Notes: a model not told the origin generated them from the sequence alone. A stretch of DNA of 64,000 nt from Cycas panzhihuaensis (GCA_023213395.1 CM041465.1:102183741-102247740), one strand, 5' to 3'; positions 36,712 to 49,212 are shown, numbered from the stretch's first letter. Made by a program: numbers and translations.

Positions 36712-37560
36712 GCAGGTTGAATAACTTACCCTAGAAGAGATGTGTAAACACAAGGAACAAGGACTCTACTAGAACTATGATTAGAAATTTGGTCTTAATC
36801 ACTGATATAAAGAGCAACAACTATAGATGTGAAGAATTTGTTGAGGCATAGGAAGAAGAAGTAACTCACAAGGACACAAATCCCTAAGATGAACTAATGC
36901 TTAAAATTTCACTGCATGTAATGGTTGGCTTTCATACCCCTCAGATTATGAAAATCAAAGGCCATTTCAAATGATAAATGATGATTGTCCTCATAGACTC
37001 GAGGAGCACACATAGCTTTATAGATACTAAGATTATCAAGCTAATAGATTATTTTGTATACCTATGTAATAATTTTAAAGTAATGATCACTAATGAAGGT
37101 AAACTAGCTTGTAAAGGTAAATGTCGCAATGTTAAAATTAGCATGGGGTATTATTTTCTAAAGATAGATATATATCCACTCTCTTTAGGGGGATGTGATG
37201 TGGTGTTAAGCACATAATGTTTATATACCTTAGTTCTAATTCTTTGGGATTTTTAACAATTGTGGATGCAATTCATCGTAGATGAATGCCAATATATATT
37301 AAGGGACTCCAAGTAGGTCTCACACTAGTTATTAGTTCCTATTACATAGAGAAGCTGATAATAAAAGGATCTTATGAAACGGTGGCCCAACTTTGCTCCT
37401 TAATAATAACTAGTAATACTAAACCTGACATACCATAAGATCTTCATGCACTATTAACCAAAGATGAGCACCTATTTGATAAACTAAATGGGCTTATCAT
37501 TGATGATTGGACCATGCCATTCAATTACTTCTAGGAAGTTAACCACTAAATAGTAGGCCA
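36712..37560 (+). pseudogene. Element C zinc knuckle and protease
   Basis: Near 36740-36810 the plus strand reads EEMCKHKEQGLY, with the Cys-rich knuckle positions largely mutated (Tyr and stops at Cys positions). Protease is in the open frame 36978-37217: VLIDSRSTHSFIDTKI, where the D-S-G active-site Gly is Arg, and later GCDVVLST. Inactive. Confidence 0.75.
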
Positions 37561-38330
37561 TACCAATATCTTTACCTCTAAAAGACTAAGATCAAGAAAT
37601 TAGTGGATGAAATTCTACAAGCAGGGGTTATCCAACGAAGCATAAGTCCTTATTCCTCTCCTCTGATCTTGGTGTGGAAGAAAGATAGTTCATGGAGAAT
37701 GTGTGTAAATTTTAGGGCCTTTAACAAGTTGATAATCAAAGACAAGTTTCTTATTCTAGTTATTGAAGAGTTTCTAAATGAGTTACATGGAGCTCATTTC
37801 ATTTTCAGGATGGACCTTAAATTAGGGTATCACTAGATTTATCTTCAATAGGAAGACATTCCAAAGATAGCCTTTCACATACATGAGGGGCACTTCGAAT
37901 TCTTGGTCACGTCATTTAGCCTCAGAAATGCTCCATCCACATCCAAAGTCTAATGGAATAGATTCTTTGAATATATCTTTTCAAGTTTTTATTGGTTTTC
38001 ATTAATGACATTTTGATTTATAACCACTTATAGAAGGAATACCTCCAACACTTAGATAAGACATTCTAGGTCCTCCAAGACAATCATCCTTTTGTGAAAC
38101 AGTCCAAATATGTCTTTAGACAAACCAAAGTAGAGTATTTGGGGCACATTATATCCATTGATGGTGTCAAGGCTAATCTGAGAAAAATAGAAGACATGGT
38201 GAATTGACCACTTCCCAAAATATTTCAAAGCCTTAGAGGGTTTTAAAAACTCACATGCTACTATAGGAGGTTTATTCATAGTTATAGAAAAATTATAGTA
38301 CCCCTCATAACCCTACTAAAAAAATCAAGC
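37561..38330 (+). pseudogene. Element C reverse transcriptase
   Basis: The open piece 37603-37836 has QAGVIQRSISPYSSPLILVW, WRMCVNFRAFNKLI and FRMDLKLGYH (first catalytic Asp). Beyond it AFHIHEGHFEFLVTSFSL is visible after a stop. The YxDD box near 38000 is out of frame. RT connection GFKNSHATIGGLFI near 38240. Confidence 0.8.
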
Positions 38331-39830
38331 ATTTTAAGAGACTTTAGTAGCATAGGAAGCCTTCACTCTCCTCGAACAAGCCATGTGTACCACTCTAGTT
38401 CTATCCATATAAGATTTTTTTAAACTATTTATTATTTAGAGCAATGTTTGAGGTATAAGAATTGGTATAATTCTCATGCAGGAGGGATAACACTTGGCCT
38501 TTACAAGTCATGCCTTGTCTGGTAAAAATCTTGCATGCTTTATATATAAGAAGGAAATGCTCACCATCCTCCATGCCATGAATCACTGTTGACCTTATCT
38601 CATTGGATGTTACTTTATTATCAATACAGATCATGCAAGTCTCAAATACATCTTAAAGTAGCACATCTTGACACTTGAGTAGTAAAAGCAGGTCACCAAG
38701 TTACTTAGATAGGATTATGAAATTATCTACAAGAAAGGCAAGGAGAGTGTGGTGGCAGATGCTCTCTCTTGATGATTTGAAGACCAAGCTACCCTCCAAG
38801 CCATGTCATCTCCCATCCCCAAATGGCTATAAGACATCTAGAAGGAGTATCAAAGGGATACCTCAATTCAAAATCTTATTCAATAATTGCACTTGGCAGT
38901 AGATCATAAACCTGGTTACATATGGGATGTCCAGTATCTTTATTATAAGAGTTGAATTATAATGATCCCAAATTCTACTTCTAAATTATAGATTTTAATG
39001 GAGTTACATGCTTCACCTATAGCTGGACATTCAGGGTTTCTAAAGACTTATGAAAGGCCTACTCAAATTTTTTATTAAATAGGCACGAAGGGTGATATCT
39101 AAAAGTTCCTAGCTAAATTTGACATTTGTCAACAAAAAAAAGATGAAATAGTAGCCACACTAGGGTTTCTCTAGACATTGAAGGATTACCTAATTCAGGA
39201 GGAAAACCAATAATCTTGGTTGTCATGGATCGACTCTCCAAGTATGCTTACTTCTTGGCCTTGACTCACCCTTATAAAATAACAATGGTGACATAAGTGT
39301 TTATCAATTAGATCTTTTACTTGCATGGCATTCTTATTTCCATCATCACTGATCGTGATCCCACCTTCACCAATAAGTTTTGGCCAGAGTTTTTCAAGTT
39401 GTAAGGGACCACCTTGAAGATGAGTGCAATGTATTACCCACAAATAGATGGCCAAATAGAGGTTTTTAATAAAGACATCTAGATGTACCTTTAGTGTTTT
39501 GCATCAACCAAGCCATTCCATTGAGTGCATTTGTTACCATTGGCTAAATGGTAGTAGAACACCACCTTTTACACAATTAAAAAAATAACACCTTATGAGG
39601 TTGTCTATGGGTAACCACTTCTTATAATATCTTCTTACATCTCTGGGAGTGCATGAGTATAAGCAATAGACTCTACTAATAAGGATAGAGCTGACATTCT
39701 CATAACTCTTAAAGAGAACCTCCACATAGTTTAACATAAGATGAAACAAAAAGTTGATCGACATAGAATGGAATGTGAATTCTGTGTGGGTGATATGGTT
39801 TTTTTAAGACTTCAACCATATCACTAGACC
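38331..39830 (+). pseudogene. Element C RNase H and integrase
   Basis: RNase H: HLAFTSHALSGKNLACF, KKEMLTILHAMNH and KGKESVVADALS between 38490 and 38770. Integrase: LMELHASPIAGHSGFLKTYE (HH) near 39000 and FDICQQKK (CC trace) near 39120. The core from 39215 (DRLSKY-like in one frame, SLIVIPP in another) is frame-broken to about 39760. Confidence 0.75.
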
Positions 39831-40230
39831 TTTTTAAATATGAAAGGCTCTTAAAAATTAGCTTCAAGATTCTATGGGCATTACAAGCTAGAGTAATACA
39901 TGGGGACTACAACTTATAAATTGACACTTCCACCTTTGTAAAAAATCCACCTTGTGTTCTACATATCTTACTTAAAGAAAGTATTAGAGAATAATATAAC
40001 AACACAAACATAATTACTAGAGTTCATAGATGATGGCTCTTTACTTCTTGTTCTCAATACTATTCTAAATTAGTAGATATACTAACTTCAACACCGTGCT
40101 ATCACAGAGGTATTAGTCCATTGGAAAGACTTGCAACCTAAGGATACCACTTAGGAACCACTTCATCAAATTTAATAGGACTATCCATAATTCAAGCTTT
40201 TAGGGCAAAGCTTTTCGAAGGAGGGAGTCA
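39831..40230 (+). pseudogene. Element C chromodomain-like C-terminus and polypurine tract
   Basis: EVLVHWKDLQPKDTT then a stop where Trp is normal, EPLHQI, near 40108-40170. This is the characteristic last segment of chromovirus-type polyproteins. The purine tract aaggagggag lies at 40218-40227, followed by tca and the LTR. Confidence 0.75.
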
Positions 40231-40562
40231 TGTTAGGACCCTCATGTCCTAACCCTTTATTAATATAGGATGGTAGTTGTTAGTACTAGTAATATAATGA
40301 TAGTATATATTCCATTATAAAGGCAATGCCCATTTTGTAATCCCACATGTACTAGTAGTAGGATATAGAGTAACATCTTAGTATATAAGGAATGTTTTTA
40401 AGAAGGAGGGGCATTGAAGAATGTTATAAGAGAGTTCCACTCATAGGAGGTTGCCCCCTCAAAGAGGTCCATGGTTGTAAGTTCTTCTGATTTAATAAAG
40501 CATCTTGAGATATTTGTGTATATTGTGTTCTTTTTAAGATTTATAGTGGCAAAAGTATACCA
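40231..40562 (+). repeat. 3' LTR of element C
   Basis: 332 bp starting tgttaggaccctcatgtcc and ending tacca. A TATATAAGG TATA-like box lies near 40382. Homologous to 27803-28126. Confidence 0.9.
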
Positions 40563-41305
40563 ACTTCCCTTTTCTACCATTGTTATGGATATTTGTATGT
40601 CTCTCTATTTAATCATGTTTTAAAGTTCTCTAAATGTTTATAAGTGTTATATTATGCTCATTTAAGATTTGTTCATTGTCCTCTTTATGGCTTCAAATGT
40701 GCTCTTATAGATTGTAAATTATCATAACTAGTTATATCAAGGACATCTTAGTCAAATCTTCTTTCTTTTATTGTTGTTGAATTTTTGTAATGCTATTTCT
40801 TATATTCTTGGTTATCTTGACTAAAATAACCATATTATATGTCTACCATCATCTTGATTTCCTTATTTTCTTTATAATAGTAGTTTTATAAAAAAAGTAT
40901 AAGATGGTATAAAATTAAGTTTTATATATGAAACAAAAAACTCCAAAATATTGCATTCAATCTTAATGTTAATTCATGAGGCTGATTAAAGTATTCATAG
41001 AAAAGTTACTTGACCTTACTATTTTGGGATTTTCTCAAAGAAATTTTACTTCTTTCCTTTTTTTTATTTAAAAAAATAGTTGAGGTTAACTAGGGTTTCT
41101 CCACTTAGTACTCGATTTATTAAGTTGATCCATGACATGTACTTCACCTTTCTATGAGTTCTCAACTCATATAACACTTAAATCCATGGTAATATTTTAG
41201 GTGCTAAAATGACCCATAAGCTTAAAAAGGAATTTCACCTCATATATTAACATTGTAACTTGGGTTATATTGAGCTTTGAACCTTTTTTTCTTTGATACT
41301 ACTTA
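40563..41305 (-). other. Element E leader/gag start and primer site
   Basis: Internal E sequence between the C insertion and the E 5' LTR. AT-rich, with no gag motif clear enough to call. ctttgatact (41291-41300) is a decayed copy of the complement of the initiator-tRNA primer site, next to the LTR as expected for a minus-strand element. Confidence 0.6.
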
Positions 41306-43246
41306 TGGCAACCTAATACCCCAATGGTGTAAAATAATAAAATATTTTCTTCTCATTTTTTTTTTTTTCTAAAACCAAAAATACTACCTTCTTGAGACTA
41401 TTTAAGCTTAATCACCATAATGATAATAATAATAATAATAATACATAATGAACCACGGGACTAGCAAGTTACATACTAAGTTGATAATATGAGGGTTTCA
41501 AAATATAGATCATAGTATATGACACTAGTGTGCATGCACTTTACTCTTTATAATGGTATTAGGACACATAACCTAAGTATAAATTTCCACATATGTAATA
41601 TAATCTTGATATTTATTTCATAACTTTTATAGAATATTTATACAAGATCAAGATAAATAAAATTTATTTGAAGTGGGAAAACTAAATTACTCACAGATAT
41701 TCACCACTTAACCATTCAAAAAATCTACATGAGAATCTACCCTCGAGACGAGGCATGTGATATGAACATCAAGGTACTTCCTTCTAAATCTTCATTAATG
41801 ACCCAAATCCTAATATGGCATCTCAACATACTGGCTCATTAATATTAATCAAACTGTAGCTCAATATAAAACTCCAAACCTTATATGATGGTATCACACC
41901 ACATCTAACTTCTCTTTATGCTAATATGTTAAGATTAAAACTAGTGATAGCTCATACATATAGTCCCAATCCAAACCATTAACATGGTCCTAGACCAAGA
42001 CATTATCATACATTACTACTATATGTTCCTAAACTAGGTTATTAATATGTAGGATCATTATAGGGTCCCAACCTAAGTCATCATTACAAGCCAAATAATA
42101 TATATTTTCTCATTATGGAAGATGTTCCTACATATTTTGCATAGGAATAACCAATATATTCATAATCCCTTTTAGTAAATCCTCCACCTATAACAATATC
42201 ATACATCTACTAATAATATAAATTCCAATATAACTATCATAAGGGAAATTAACAATGTAAAGGTGAGTGTCACTTAGCAACAAATCCTTATTAGCTCCCA
42301 CTTTGTAATACAAGTTGTTCTTAGTAATTCTCTCCTTTCTTCCTTTCTTAAATATTCTCCCATCTTCTTAGAAAAGAATGAAAACCTCCTTTTAATATTC
42401 TCTTCTTACTCAACCAAAATAATAAAAACCACCTCCCTTGTAAGGGTGAATAAGTCTCCTAAAAATAAATGATGATTCCCTTAAAGTAAGTGAAATGACA
42501 CTAAAGTCCATACTAGTTTGAAAGTAAGATTTTCTTTTTCCTCACAAGGCTCCTATCATGAATGAAGATTCCCTCCAAGGTAAGTGAAATGGCACTAATG
42601 TCCACACCAGTATGAAAGCAAGGCTTTCTTTTTCCCCAAAAGGCTCTTATCATTACTTAATATTCCCTTTAAGGTAAGTGAAATGACACTAAATTCCATA
42701 CTAGTATGAAAGTAAAACTTTTTTTTTGCCCATAAGGTTCTTATAATTAATACTAGCCTAAAAGTAAGACTTTTTTTTTTCCCATACGACTTCTATCATT
42801 AATACTAGTCTAATAGTAAAAGTATCTTTCTTTCTTCAAGTCTCTTATTATTAAACAAGTTTAGACATAAAAGTTGGCTTTTAAAATTTATCCCTTATGA
42901 ATTTTCCTTCTCATTCATATCATATGCCCCCTCTTATTTACTTTTCACCCCCCTAAGCAATTTAGGTGCATTTATTTAGTGGACTTAGTATTTACATCAT
43001 TTACAATATATAGGTATGTAAATATCAAAATATTTGCATGTGTATAACATGTATATATAAACCTACTAACTCTAAGGCTATATAACACCATATTCTAATG
43101 TGAATTATGAACCAAGGTACATTTTACACACTTGATGGGGCTTTTAGCTAGCTCCCATTTACATTAAGGGATGATTATATTAAGTGAAAACATAGGAAGA
43201 GAATATATAATAAGGTTTATACAATAGATACAAATGAGGTATTACA
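41306..43246 (-). repeat. 5' LTR of element E
   Basis: 1,941 bp, homologous to 14167-16026. On the minus strand it starts TGTAATACCTC and on the plus strand begins tggcaacctaatacc. It contains one more long tandem unit than the 3' LTR. Divergence between copies is obvious, with many substitutions and small indels. Confidence 0.85.
42468..42852. repeat. Tandem repeats inside E 5' LTR
   Basis: Three long units (about 94 bp; each with aagtgaaatg and ccatactagt-like words) and two short units beginning aatactag. Compare the two long plus two short units at 15341-15628. Confidence 0.8.
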
Positions 43247-44032
43247 CATGTAACTTTAGAATAATATTATATATTGCAAGATGAAGTGTGGTATGTTGAG
43301 GTGATTTCACCTCTAATGAATTATACTATGTAGTCAAGGGTACAAGTTGATATCTAGAAGATCAATTATAGTTTTAATATTTTCATATATAAAATCCATA
43401 CCCTCATATATCTCTCTTAGGTAAGGAGTATCTATATTAATAAAGTGAGGAATATTTGTAATAGGATTTAAAAGTTATACTAAGAATTGGATATCAACCT
43501 AAAATATTATATAAAAAATGAGATATTTGATATATAACACTTGTTGTAAAGTTAATAATATCCATTCATTCTATTATTTGTTGAAAATTATGTAATAATA
43601 CCTTATCCATCTATACTATTTGCTATAGGAGAATAACATAAAATATAAATCAATTTATTATTGGTTAAATAATTCTATCTATACATGGGTGTGGTAGATT
43701 GCTTATGCCTAATAGTAGCTATGTATAACTATTTAGATGGCTTTCCATTATAGAATTATTTTTTCCACTTGATTTAATCCACTAGTATCCTTCATTATAT
43801 TATTCAATACATATATACAATAAGGGGTTTAAAAAATATAAGAATATTTATATTATATTAATATATCTATCTATTTATGAATATGAGTAAAATTTATGAT
43901 AAACTATACCACTTAGACTTTGCTTGTCTTATTGATGGATACAAATAATACTTAGGCTTAAAAATCTACATTCATCTCTTATACTATAAAATCTAAATCT
44001 CTTAGAAAATAAGGGCTAGTTATTGAAGAGAC
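43247..44032. other. Unassigned AT-rich spacer
   Basis: No open frame, no repeat partner in the window and no RNA gene recognised. It lies between elements E and H. Confidence 0.5.
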
Positions 44033-44169
44033 TGTTGGAATTTAATATTAATATTGGAGAAAATAAGAAGTAGGTTTTATATATTATACTTATTTAAAGG
44101 CATGAAGGTAGTATGTAAGGCACAAATAATAGATAAGATATAATCTTTTTAATTTTAATATGATTTTAT
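44033..44169 (+). repeat. 5' LTR of H, first part
   Basis: Begins tgttggaatttaatattaat and is interrupted by G at tttat. The last 22 or so bases of this LTR are at 49530-49551. Confidence 0.75.
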
Positions 44170-44365
44170 TGTAGAAACTCAGAGATAGATATAAGAAAGA
44201 TTGATGATTTATTGAGATATTGATTACATATATATATATAATTTGTACATTGTAACTGACATGCGTCTAAGAGATACATGACAAACACTTGGCTATGAAT
44301 ATATAAAAAGGGGTCTTACATGACCCTCAAGTATACATTCCTAGATGAAACATTAAATTCTAACA
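44170..44365 (-). repeat. 3' LTR of copia G and polypurine tract
   Basis: Plus strand tgtagaaactcagagatag to attctaaca. The minus-strand purine tract AAGAGAGGG (44374-44366) lies just before it. It holds only a short (ta)n run, unlike the 5' LTR. Confidence 0.9.
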
Positions 44366-44379
44366 CCCTCTCTTAATGT

Positions 44380-45000
44380 TTCATCTTTTTATCCTATTTT
44401 GTCTCTAAGGACTATAAACTTGTCCTTATTGAGAGGTTTTGTTAAAATATCTACAATCTATTTATTTGTTGAATAGTAGATTAAATTAACTTCCTTGTTC
44501 TACACGTTTTCTCTTATAAATTGATAATGCACTTTAATGTACTTTGTGTAAGCATGAAGAATAGGATTTTTGGATAATTTTATAGTACTTTGATTATCAC
44601 AGAATAGAGTGATTAGTTCATGAAGAATAGGATTTTTAGATAATTTTATGGTACTTTGATTATCAAAGAATAGAGTGATTAGTTCCTTCTATCATTGATC
44701 CAAATCTGATAGTAATTGCCTAAACCATACTACTTCACAAACTGCAATGACTACTGATTTGTGTACCGAGGATAATAATACCATTGTGGCCTGTCTTTTG
44801 CTACTCCAAGATATTGCTATTGATCTAAGGAAGAAGCAATACTCACTTGTTGACTTCCTTTTTTCTTTGTCCCCAGCCTAGTCTGAGTCATAATATCTAA
44901 CTAGTTTGTTTGTTTTCTACTTTGGATATGTGAGCCTTAGATCAATTATTACCTTTAAATACCTAAAGATTCTTGTTACTGCTTTCCAGTGTATCATCTT
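44380..45000 (-). pseudogene. Copia G RNase H domain with in-frame duplication
   Basis: The minus strand shows STSEYCFFLRSIAISWSSKR and SVVIAVCEVVWFRQLLSDL. ELITLFFDNQSTIKLSKNPI follows at 44685, and then an immediate second copy ELITLFCDNQSTIKLSKNPI at 44619. The domain then runs on into HAYTKYIKVHYQFIRENV and the terminal TKPLNKDKF segment near 44410. The duplicated 66 bp covers the conserved DNQS motif and keeps the frame. Confidence 0.85.
44554..44685. repeat. 66-bp tandem duplication in copia G RNase H
   Basis: Copies 44554-44619 and 44620-44685, starting atgaagaataggattttt, differ at only a few positions (tggat/tagat, atag/atgg, cacag/caaag). 66 is exactly 22 codons. Confidence 0.93.
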
Positions 45001-46110
45001 TGGATCTTGCATATATCTTGAAACTAGACTTATTGAATATGAGATATCAGGTTTAGTTGTTATGAGATAAATTAGGCTACCTATTAATTACTTGTATAAT
45101 ATGCCATCTACTATAGGTTCATCTTTGTCCATAATGAGATCACAACCTACTTCTATAGGGGTGATGCAAGAGTTACTTTCCTCCATTTTAAACTTAAATA
45201 GTAGAATTTTAATGTATCTTCTTTAGGATAAGGAAATTGAGTTTTCCTTAGTGAACTTGTATCCCTAAATAATAATTTAGTAGCCCTAGATTAGTCATTT
45301 CAAAGCCCTTTTTAGTTGTGACCTTATATCTTCTATTGATTTATTATTATTACTAGTGAGAATCATATCATCTACATAAATAGTGATAACCCTAATTAGT
45401 CGCTATCATTTTTTGATGTATAAACTAGAGTCAGAGCTGCACTTACAAAAATCATTTTGAATGAGATATTTATCTAATTTTGCATACCAATCTCTTGGAG
45501 ATTATTTTAACCCATATATAGCCTTGTTAATTTGTAAATTAAATGTTCTTTCTTAGGCTAGACAAATCCTACAGATTGCTTTATGTAGACTTCTTCCTTA
45601 AGTTCATCATTTAGGAAAGCACTTTTTACATCTAACTGGTAGATCTTCTAGTTGTTTTGAGTTACTAGAGCTAAAACCACTCTTACTATGTTTAATTTGG
45701 CTACTACTGAGAATGTCTCTTTGTAGTTTATTCTAGTAGGCTGAGTGTATCCTTTAACAACTAGCCGAGCCTTGTATTTATTTATTTTTCCATCAGCATC
45801 TTATTTTATTTTAAAAACTCATTTACAATTCATTATAGGTTTACCTAGAGGTAAATTTACAAGATCCCACATTTGATTTTAAGAAATTGACTCCATTTCT
45901 TCATTCATAGCTATTTCCAATTCCTTGTATTCTTTTACTTCTTTAAATGATAGTGGTTCTATGTTTGTGAATAGAGCTTGATGTCTTTGACTTATTATAT
46001 TGTGTGTATATATATCTCTTTTACTTTCTTTAAGGATTTTTAGGCACCATCTTGGCATTATTTTTTCTTCCTTTTTTTCATCTTTGATGTTTGTATCTGT
46101 GGGAAACATT
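45001..46110 (-). pseudogene. Copia G reverse transcriptase
   Basis: The open piece 46109-45879 ends with FKEVKEYKELEIAMNEEMES, the segment entering copia RT. Downstream pieces resemble the RT palm through to LVGKLIYLITTKPDISY-like sequence near 45070. The YVDD region near 45400-45370 is present in outline but frame-broken. Confidence 0.75.
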
Positions 46111-47360
46111 CCTTCTTCTTCGACTATAGAGATTTCATGAGATGCCCTTTCTAAATTCTCTACTACATGTTATGAGGTGATTCCAAAGACCTCTTTAATA
46201 GGCGACTATATTTGTAAAATTCTCTTGGATTTTTTTTCAACTATGTGTTAGATAAATGTGTCCTTTATGAGATCAACTTCATTAAAAACAACATCTTTAC
46301 TTATATAAACCTTATTTATTTTAGGGTCTATATATTTATAGGCTTTTGAATTTTTACTATAACCTATCATTATACACTCTATGCTTTTAGAATATAGTTT
46401 TGATCTCTTTTTTATCTGGAATATAAATAAAAGTTTTGCATCCAAATATTCTTAGATTACTTACATTTGGTTTGGTTCTGGTCCATGCTTCTTCTAGAGT
46501 GATTTGATCCAGAACCTTTGTAGGGCTTCTATTTATGAGATACTCAATTGTTCTGATTGCTTTAACTTAATAAAATTTTGAGATCTGACTTTCTTCAATT
46601 AAATGGATTAAGCCATTCCTATGATCGTCTTATTCATGCACTTAGTAACCCCATTGGATTATAGGGAATATAGAGTTGTAAGTTATCTTTGAATTCCTTG
46701 TGTCTTGTAGAAATTTAAAAACTCTTTTAAGATGTATTTACCTCTACGATCTGGCCTTATATTTTATTTTTGCTCTAAACTCCTATTTAACTTCTACTTT
46801 AAATTCTTTAAATTTTTTGAGATACCTTAGATTTACTATAAAGAAAATAAATCTAGGTTTTCTTATAGAAATCATTAATGAAAGTCAAAAAATACCTAGC
46901 ACTATTATTCGAGCAAGGTATGAGAGGACCACATAAATTAGTGAGCGTGTGTTTCAATTTACTTTGGGATTGCTATTCATTTACTTTAAATGGAAAATAA
47001 TACTATTTTCCTAGCATGCAACTTGTGAAAATAAGATATTGAAAAGAGACATTTGGAATACCATCAAATATTTTAGATTTCTATAATTGCATTAGTCTAT
47101 CAGATGAGATATGAACGTATTATAAATGCCACAATTTATTATTATTAGTATTGATTATAGTACATGCCTTTTCACTGATGGTCATAGGTTTGGAAAGTAA
47201 CCTATATAGATTATTACTTTCTATGCCTTTTGCAATTATGGTTCCTTCATTTTTCATGTCCAAAATGTGATTATACCTATTTTCATCAAACATTGTTCTC
47301 AACTTTTTCTTTCTTAGCTATGAAAGAAAAAGGAGATTCCTTTTTAACACTAGAACAAAA
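46111..47360 (-). pseudogene. Copia G integrase
   Basis: Piece 47302-47120 carries the GAG-pre-integrase/zinc region ending in LWHL. The minus strand near 46960-46800 shows LCGPLIPC and ARYFLTFINDFYKKT (catalytic Asp region). Piece 46445-46248 (CIMIGYSKNSKAYKYI, ISKDVVFNE) is the copia integrase C-terminal segment. Confidence 0.8.
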
Positions 47361-48500
47361 AGTACATTGCTAATTTTTTGTATGCCCCCTTTTATTTCAA
47401 TGGCTATGGTTTTGATTCCTTTGGTGTTTACAGGATGCTTGTCCTCTCATTTAATAGACTTGCATGAGGTGAAGGGTTTCAGAGATTCAAACCAATCCTC
47501 TCACCCGATCATGTGTTTTTATGCACTAGAATTAATATACTAAACCTTCTCATCTTCAAGGCTAATTGTAAGTACAATCATAAAAGTAATTTCTTCCTCA
47601 TCTTCATTGTCCTGCTCCTTACTATAGTTTCCTACAGGTCATTTTCCCTTCTGGAATTTGACTCTTCTTTGAAAGAATTGATATGGTTAGTATCCAGTCC
47701 ATCTATAGTGATAGTAAACATCAGAGGCTTTGTAATTACTAGAATAATATCCTGGTCTCCCATAGTTAAAACATACCCCAGCTTCTCTCAAAGATATACT
47801 GCGTCCTCATCCATGACTATCTTACTATCTTCCTTGAGATATACTCCATGTGTCTGGAGCCCTATCCCAACTACAAAATTAACCCCTTCCTCTATGCCTT
47901 AAATGGAGTTTAGTAACAAAGGCGTCATCAATTTCTCTCATGTCTTCATACCACTTATTTCTTTATTCGTGTCTAAACAATAATCTTATCAATTTATCAA
48001 GTGTTATTTTATTAATTTGATCATTATTAGTGAATTTGTTTATTATTACATCAAATGATCTCAAGAGCTTATTACCATTTCAACTATCTCTTACTCTTCT
48101 ATTTTGGCCCCTACACTTTATGAAGGAATTTTGAGATTGTTTCAGTCTCCTTCATGTTTAATTTGAATAAATCTTCTTTTAGTGCTATGATTTGGGCCCT
48201 ATTTTTTTGCCCATATACATTTTCAAACATTTGCCAAACTTCTAAAGATGAATTTAAATTTTTGACATAAATAAGTAACACATCTGAAATAGAGAGCTTG
48301 AGTGTGATTAAGGCTATATTATCTCTTTCTTCTTAACTAGGGAAATCTATGTCATTATCATATGGTTTTTCTTCTTAATCTATAGCTATTTTCCATGTAT
48401 TTCTTGCTCTCGATAGAATTTTTATTTTAATTTTCTACACATGATAGTTGGAAGTAGTCAATTTGTCTTAATCTGATAGGGCCAAGATAGTAGAAGCCAT
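47361..48500 (-). pseudogene. Copia G gag and protease region
   Basis: Start Met at 48500 (MASTILALSD). Near 48330-48130 the minus strand gives ERDNIALITLKLSISDVLLI and ALKEDLFKLNMKETETISKF, the UBN2-type copia gag. The CCHC knuckle near 47750 is degraded. The protease active site was not identified. Confidence 0.75.
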
Positions 48501-49200
48501 TATTAATTAAAAAATAAAGTCTGAGACTTAAAACAAGCTTAGTCCATATAATTATACAAATTTTTCTATGCATGTTAAAGTGTACATATTTATATGAGAA
48601 CTATCCCAAATCAAAGTATTTATTGAGAGGATTACAAATCTATAACTACTTTTCGAGATGATTTTTTGAAAGAGAGAAAAAATGGCCAAAAACTCAAAAC
48701 TATGCAGTTAGGGTTTTATAGGAAAATGCTCCAAAAATTTGAAATCTCCAATGAAAATCCATGAAACTAGACTTAATATCTTTGAATGGTAGAAATACAT
48801 AAGATGTGATTGATTTTACTTGTCAAACAAAGAGATTTTTGAAGAAATATGCTATTGGATCTTTAAATCTATGCAGACTAGGTAGGAGGGCAAAATTACC
48901 TTAAAACAACCTTAGTTAGCTTTGACCCAATTAGGAGAAATGATGCCCCTAGTGAGATCTACCTTCTACCTAATTTTCGTCAAATTCTGACAACTTTTAA
49001 AAAATTTTGTCCATAAATGACTGTACAGATCTATACAAGTTCGTATAGTGAGGGGATCTACAATTTCTTGGTCTTTTGAATTCTTCAATTTATTTTAATG
49101 ATTGAATCAATCTTTGCCTTCTAATATTGTTATCTTCTAAAAAGTTTCTAGGCAACACAACTATCCTTTGATAGTTCCCTTTAGGCAGATATATTTTCCT

Positions 49201-49212
49201 GCTCTGATACCA
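49201..49212 (-). other. Primer-binding site of copia G
   Basis: gctctgatacca on the plus strand, i.e. a perfect TGGTATCAGAGC on the minus strand, directly abutting the LTR. Confidence 0.92.

Larger units (their letters stand above)
27803..40562 (+). mobile_element. Ty3/gypsy element C inserted in E, containing D
   Basis: Plus-strand gypsy with LTRs 27803-28126 and 40231-40562, a perfect primer site tggtatcagagc, gag, zinc knuckle, protease, RT, RNase H, integrase and a chromodomain-like end. Element D (30309-36706) sits at the end of its gag. Without D it is about 6.4 kb. Target duplications are imperfect (gcttt at 27798-27802, actt(c) at 40563-40567: three of five bases agree, both differences transitions). 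Coding regions have many stops. Confidence 0.88.
14167..43246 (-). mobile_element. Ty3/gypsy element E, 29 kb span with nested F, C and D
   Basis: Two homologous LTRs of 1.86 and 1.94 kb lie 25 kb apart in the same orientation. The left one is followed (plus strand) by a polypyrimidine run, so it is the 3' LTR of a minus-strand element. The right one is preceded by ctttgatact, a decayed primer site, so it is the 5' LTR. Internal E sequence appears in four pieces: leader/gag 41305-40563, gag to integrase 27802-23556, and integrase tail 16314-16027, interrupted by C(+D) and F. Removing the insertions leaves roughly 9 kb, normal for a chromovirus-like gypsy. Domain order across the gaps is continuous (gag, protease, RT, RNase H, integrase, chromodomain-like tail). 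No matching target duplication is visible, consistent with great age. Confidence 0.82.
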
